In this document: positions 61,890-64,000 of the stretch, one piece after another | Position numbering within the stretch: position 1 is the first letter of the stretch | How the letters are laid out: each line of letters starts with the position of its first letter | DNA from: Microbacterium sp. SLBN-154 | Lineage (GTDB): Bacteria > Actinomycetota > Actinomycetes > Actinomycetales > Microbacteriaceae | Length of the DNA: 64,000 nt | Assembly (NCBI RefSeq): GCF_006715565.1 | Contig: NZ_VFNL01000001.1 | Span: 2,604,001-2,668,000, forward strand | Direction of reading: 5' to 3' | The notes under the pieces: model-generated | What the model was told of the DNA's origin: nothing | The model's database searches: none | What the model saw: the letters and a program-made list of their open reading frames with translations, nothing else | Translations under genes and position numbers: made by a program

Positions 61890-62996
61890 GTGGATTTCCC
61901 CTTCGACGCGCTGCGGCGGTGGCCCGACGTCGAGGCGCCGGATCTCGTGGCCGTCGACGCCGCCGACCGGCTGCTCCTGGATGTCTCCCACGAGGCGCGC
62001 CGTGATGCGGCGCCGGACGATGTGGTCGTGATCGGCGATGCCTTCGGGGCGCTCACCCTCGCGTCGGCGCAGCCGGGGTGGTCCCTCAGGGTGCACCAGG
62101 ATTCTCTCCTCGGCGAACGCGCACTCGTCGCGAACGCCGAGGCGCTGGAGATGTCGGGAGTCTTCCGCTCCCTGCCGCTGTCCGCCGAACTCGTGCGAGA
62201 CGCGAGGGTCGTCCTCCTGCGCCTCCCCCGTTCCCTGGATGCGCTGGATGACATCGCCGGGCTCATCGCGCGGCACGCCGGGCCAGACGTGCGGGTCTTC
62301 GCCGGCGGACGGATCAAACATATGACCCTGGCCATGAACGACGTCCTGCGGCGGTACTTCGGGCGTGTGGACGTCAGCCCGGCGCGACAGAAGTCGCGTG
62401 TCCTCATCGCCGCCGAGCCCCATGACGGACGCGACCCCGAGCCGAAGCGCGCGCGGGTCGGCGACCTCGAGGTCTGCGCCTTCGGGGGCGTCTTCGCCGG
62501 CGCCTCCCTCGACATCGGGACCCGGTTCCTCCTGGAGAATCTTCCGAACGAGATTCCGGATGACGCGCTCGTCGTCGACCTGGCCTGCGGAAACGGCGTC
62601 GTCGGCGTGACGATCGCTCGGCGTCATCCCCGTCTCCGGGTTCACGCTTCGGATGTCTCGGCGGCCGCGGTCGCCTCCGCGCGCGTCACCGCCGCTGCCA
62701 ACGGTGTCGCCGATCGGGTGGAGGTCGTTCAGGATGCCGGCCTCTCGAGCCTCCCCGATGGCGTGGCCGACCTGATCGCGTTGAACCCCCCGTTCCACAC
62801 CGGAGCGGCCGTGCATGAGCGGCTCGCGCACGGACTGTTCGCTGACGCCGCTCGGGTGCTCGCCCCGGGAGGCGAGCTCTGGACCGTCTGGAACTCGCAC
62901 CTCCGTCACCGATCGGCGCTCGACCGGCTCGTCGGCCCCACCCGACAGGTCGCCCGCAACGCCAAGTTCACCGTCACCGTGTCCAGGAGCGATTGA
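61890..62996 (+). CDS. RlmG/RsmC-like guanine-N2 rRNA methyltransferase
   Basis: 368 residues with two Rossmann-like halves, as in RlmG and RsmC. The C-terminal half holds the SAM loop VVDLACGNGVVGVTIARRHP and the catalytic ALNPPFHTG motif (N-P-P-F-H), typical of guanine N2 methylation of 23S G1835 (RlmG) or 16S G1207 (RsmC). The N-terminal half is a degenerate duplicate. Which rRNA site is modified cannot be told. GTG start supported by the -10 spacing. The next gene starts 2 bases after the stop. Confidence 0.85.
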   Translation: MDFPFDALRRWPDVEAPDLVAVDAADRLLLDVSHEARRDAAPDDVVVIGDAFGALTLASAQPGWSLRVHQDSLLGERALVANAEALEMSGVFRSLPLSAELVRDARVVLLRLPRSLDALDDIAGLIARHAGPDVRVFAGGRIKHMTLAMNDVLRRYFGRVDVSPARQKSRVLIAAEPHDGRDPEPKRARVGDLEVCAFGGVFAGASLDIGTRFLLENLPNEIPDDALVVDLACGNGVVGVTIARRHPRLRVHASDVSAAAVASARVTAAANGVADRVEVVQDAGLSSLPDGVADLIALNPPFHTGAAVHERLAHGLFADAARVLAPGGELWTVWNSHLRHRSALDRLVGPTRQVARNAKFTVTVSRSD

Positions 62997-62997
62997 G

Positions 62998-63696
62998 ATG
63001 CACGACATCGCCCGGTGGGCGGTCGCCCTGTCGACGCTGATCGGGCTCGGACTGGCGCTCGGCCTGAACCCCGCCCTGTACGGCGCGACTGCCGACATGC
63101 TCGCCCGCAACACCCAGGTGCCGGCACGGATGGCGTGGATGGTGGGTGGCCTCGCGACGGGAGCCACGATCCTCTTCGTGGCGCTGCAGAGCTTCAATCC
63201 GGCGAATCTCGTCACGGCCGCGGAGCGCGACGCGGACGCCCTTGCGCTGAGTCGCACGGTCGACCTCATCGCCGGCGCCGTCTTCCTGGCCGCGGCGATC
63301 GGCGTCGCCGTCTGGCGTCTCATCGTTCCCCGGCGAGCGGAGGGCGGCCACCCTACGTCGGGTCGCGCTCACCCCGGGAGCTACTTCTGGCTGGGGCTCA
63401 GCTGCTCGATCGTCGGATTCACGACCCTCCCGATCATGTACACCACCGGCCGCGTCACGGCCGGCATCAGCGACGAGCTCGTCCCCCGGATCCTGGCGTA
63501 CGCCGTCTTCCTGCTGGCGCTCATCGCCCCGTTCGTCCTGCTCGCCGGCGTGTGGTCGCGGCTACCCGGCGCGGCCGCATTCGTCACACGCACCTACGAC
63601 AGACTCATCCATCTGGATTACCGATGGACGTACGCGGTCGTGCTGGCCGCCGCGGGCGTCGCGTGCCTGGTCTTCGGCCTCGTCGCAGGGCGATGA
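62998..63696 (+). CDS. Small polytopic membrane protein (LysE/GAP-like)
   Basis: 232 residues, about six helices. N-terminal GLGLALGLNPALYGATADMLARN and a central basic loop recall the GAP/Sap (LysE superfamily) proteins of actinobacteria, but similarity is weak and the function unknown. Starts one base after the methyltransferase stop (TGAGATG), so the two are cotranscribed. Confidence 0.65.
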   Translation: MHDIARWAVALSTLIGLGLALGLNPALYGATADMLARNTQVPARMAWMVGGLATGATILFVALQSFNPANLVTAAERDADALALSRTVDLIAGAVFLAAAIGVAVWRLIVPRRAEGGHPTSGRAHPGSYFWLGLSCSIVGFTTLPIMYTTGRVTAGISDELVPRILAYAVFLLALIAPFVLLAGVWSRLPGAAAFVTRTYDRLIHLDYRWTYAVVLAAAGVACLVFGLVAGR

Positions 63697-63735
63697 CATC
63701 GGACGAGTCGGACCGCCGGCCCGGCCGCCTGAACC

Positions 63736-64000
63736 TCAGAAGGGCGCGGGTTCGTTTGGATTGTCGACGGGTTGGTCGGTGATCCGGAATTCTCCGGTAA
63801 AGGTGGTCCATTTCACCCACAGATCGTCGGGGACGTCCTCTTCCGGTGAGAAGTGCACCCCATGACCCGGTGGGTTGTCGGTATACACCCGCCCCGTCGG
63901 GGAGGTCCACTCGATGACCCCACCGTCGAGTTGTCGGACTTTCCAGGCGGTGAACTGTTTCATGCTGTGGTGCCGTTGACACAGGCAGCACAGGTTGCAG
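63736..64000 (-). CDS. DUF222/HNH endonuclease, C-terminal fragment (cut by window edge)
   Basis: The frame is open from the stop at 63736 to the edge; the protein continues beyond. The visible part starts CNLCCLCQRHHSMKQF, i.e. the end of an HNH motif with its histidine pair, then WTSPTGRVY and PPGHGVHFS, the usual tail of DUF222-HNH proteins. These occur in many copies in Microbacteriaceae and may be 13E12-like repeat or homing elements. Its GC content looks lower (about 60%) than its neighbours. The N-terminal DUF222 region is outside, so completeness is unknown. Confidence 0.8.
   Translation of the reverse strand, partial: CNLCCLCQRHHSMKQFTAWKVRQLDGGVIEWTSPTGRVYTDNPPGHGVHFSPEEDVPDDLWVKWTTFTGEFRITDQPVDNPNEPAPF

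Overview
The window is a GC-rich (roughly 70% by eye), densely coded chromosomal segment of an actinobacterium, most likely a member of the Microbacteriaceae such as Microbacterium. Pointers are the frequent GTG starts and 4-nt ATGA/GTGA gene overlaps, TANNNT -10 boxes placed 6-7 nt before start codons (leaderless mRNAs), a coproporphyrin-type heme operon with HemQ, the MEP-pathway kinase IspE, a PMT-type protein mannosyltransferase, a HAIR-like heat-shock operator and the tail of a DUF222/HNH endonuclease. The species assignment is inference; no rRNA is present.

Layout. 1-6.5 kb: the 3' end of 6-phosphogluconate dehydrogenase, an SDR epimerase, an OmpR-type two-component system, and convergently a three-gene extracytosolic flavin redox cluster (FMN-binding lipoprotein, ApbE flavin transferase, NqrB/RnfD-like membrane domain fused to a ferredoxin-NADP-reductase-like module). 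6.5-12.9 kb: tRNA-Gln, glmU and prs, with the glmU ATG one base after the tRNA; then a MarR regulator, an ABC-F ATPase and an Eis-like acetyltransferase. 12.9-16.5 kb: an osmoprotectant ABC operon with a DUF427 gene in front. 16.5-27.8 kb: housekeeping genes ispE, rsmA, rsmI, metG and tatD interspersed with a Stealth-type sugar-phosphate transferase, a phosphoesterase and two MFS transporters. 27.8-37 kb: the mannosyltransferase and the heme genes hemE-hemY-hemQ-hemC-hemB-hemL, with hemA divergent. 37-44.6 kb: an aldo-keto reductase, the giant helicase HrpA, two oxidoreductases and a NYN/OST-HTH RNase-like protein. 44.6-52.4 kb: a ROK repressor and two successive XylF-type sugar ABC cassettes. 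52.4-64 kb: sirtuin, ATP-dependent DNA ligase, LLM oxidoreductase, ClpC-like unfoldase, nagA, several small membrane proteins, an RlmG/RsmC-like methyltransferase and the cut HNH gene.

How the parts fit together. The most interesting system is the two-component pair plus the flavinylated electron-transfer cluster. Upstream of the response regulator there is a PhoB-like direct repeat (CCATAGG-N4-CCATAGG), and the same heptamer recurs once over the -10 of the FMN-lipoprotein operon, suggesting a regulatory link. The heme cluster supplies early steps and the coproporphyrin branch but lacks hemD and ferrochelatase here. The ROK regulator probably controls the two xylose-type transport cassettes. 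No CRISPR array, insertion sequence, prophage or rRNA operon was seen.
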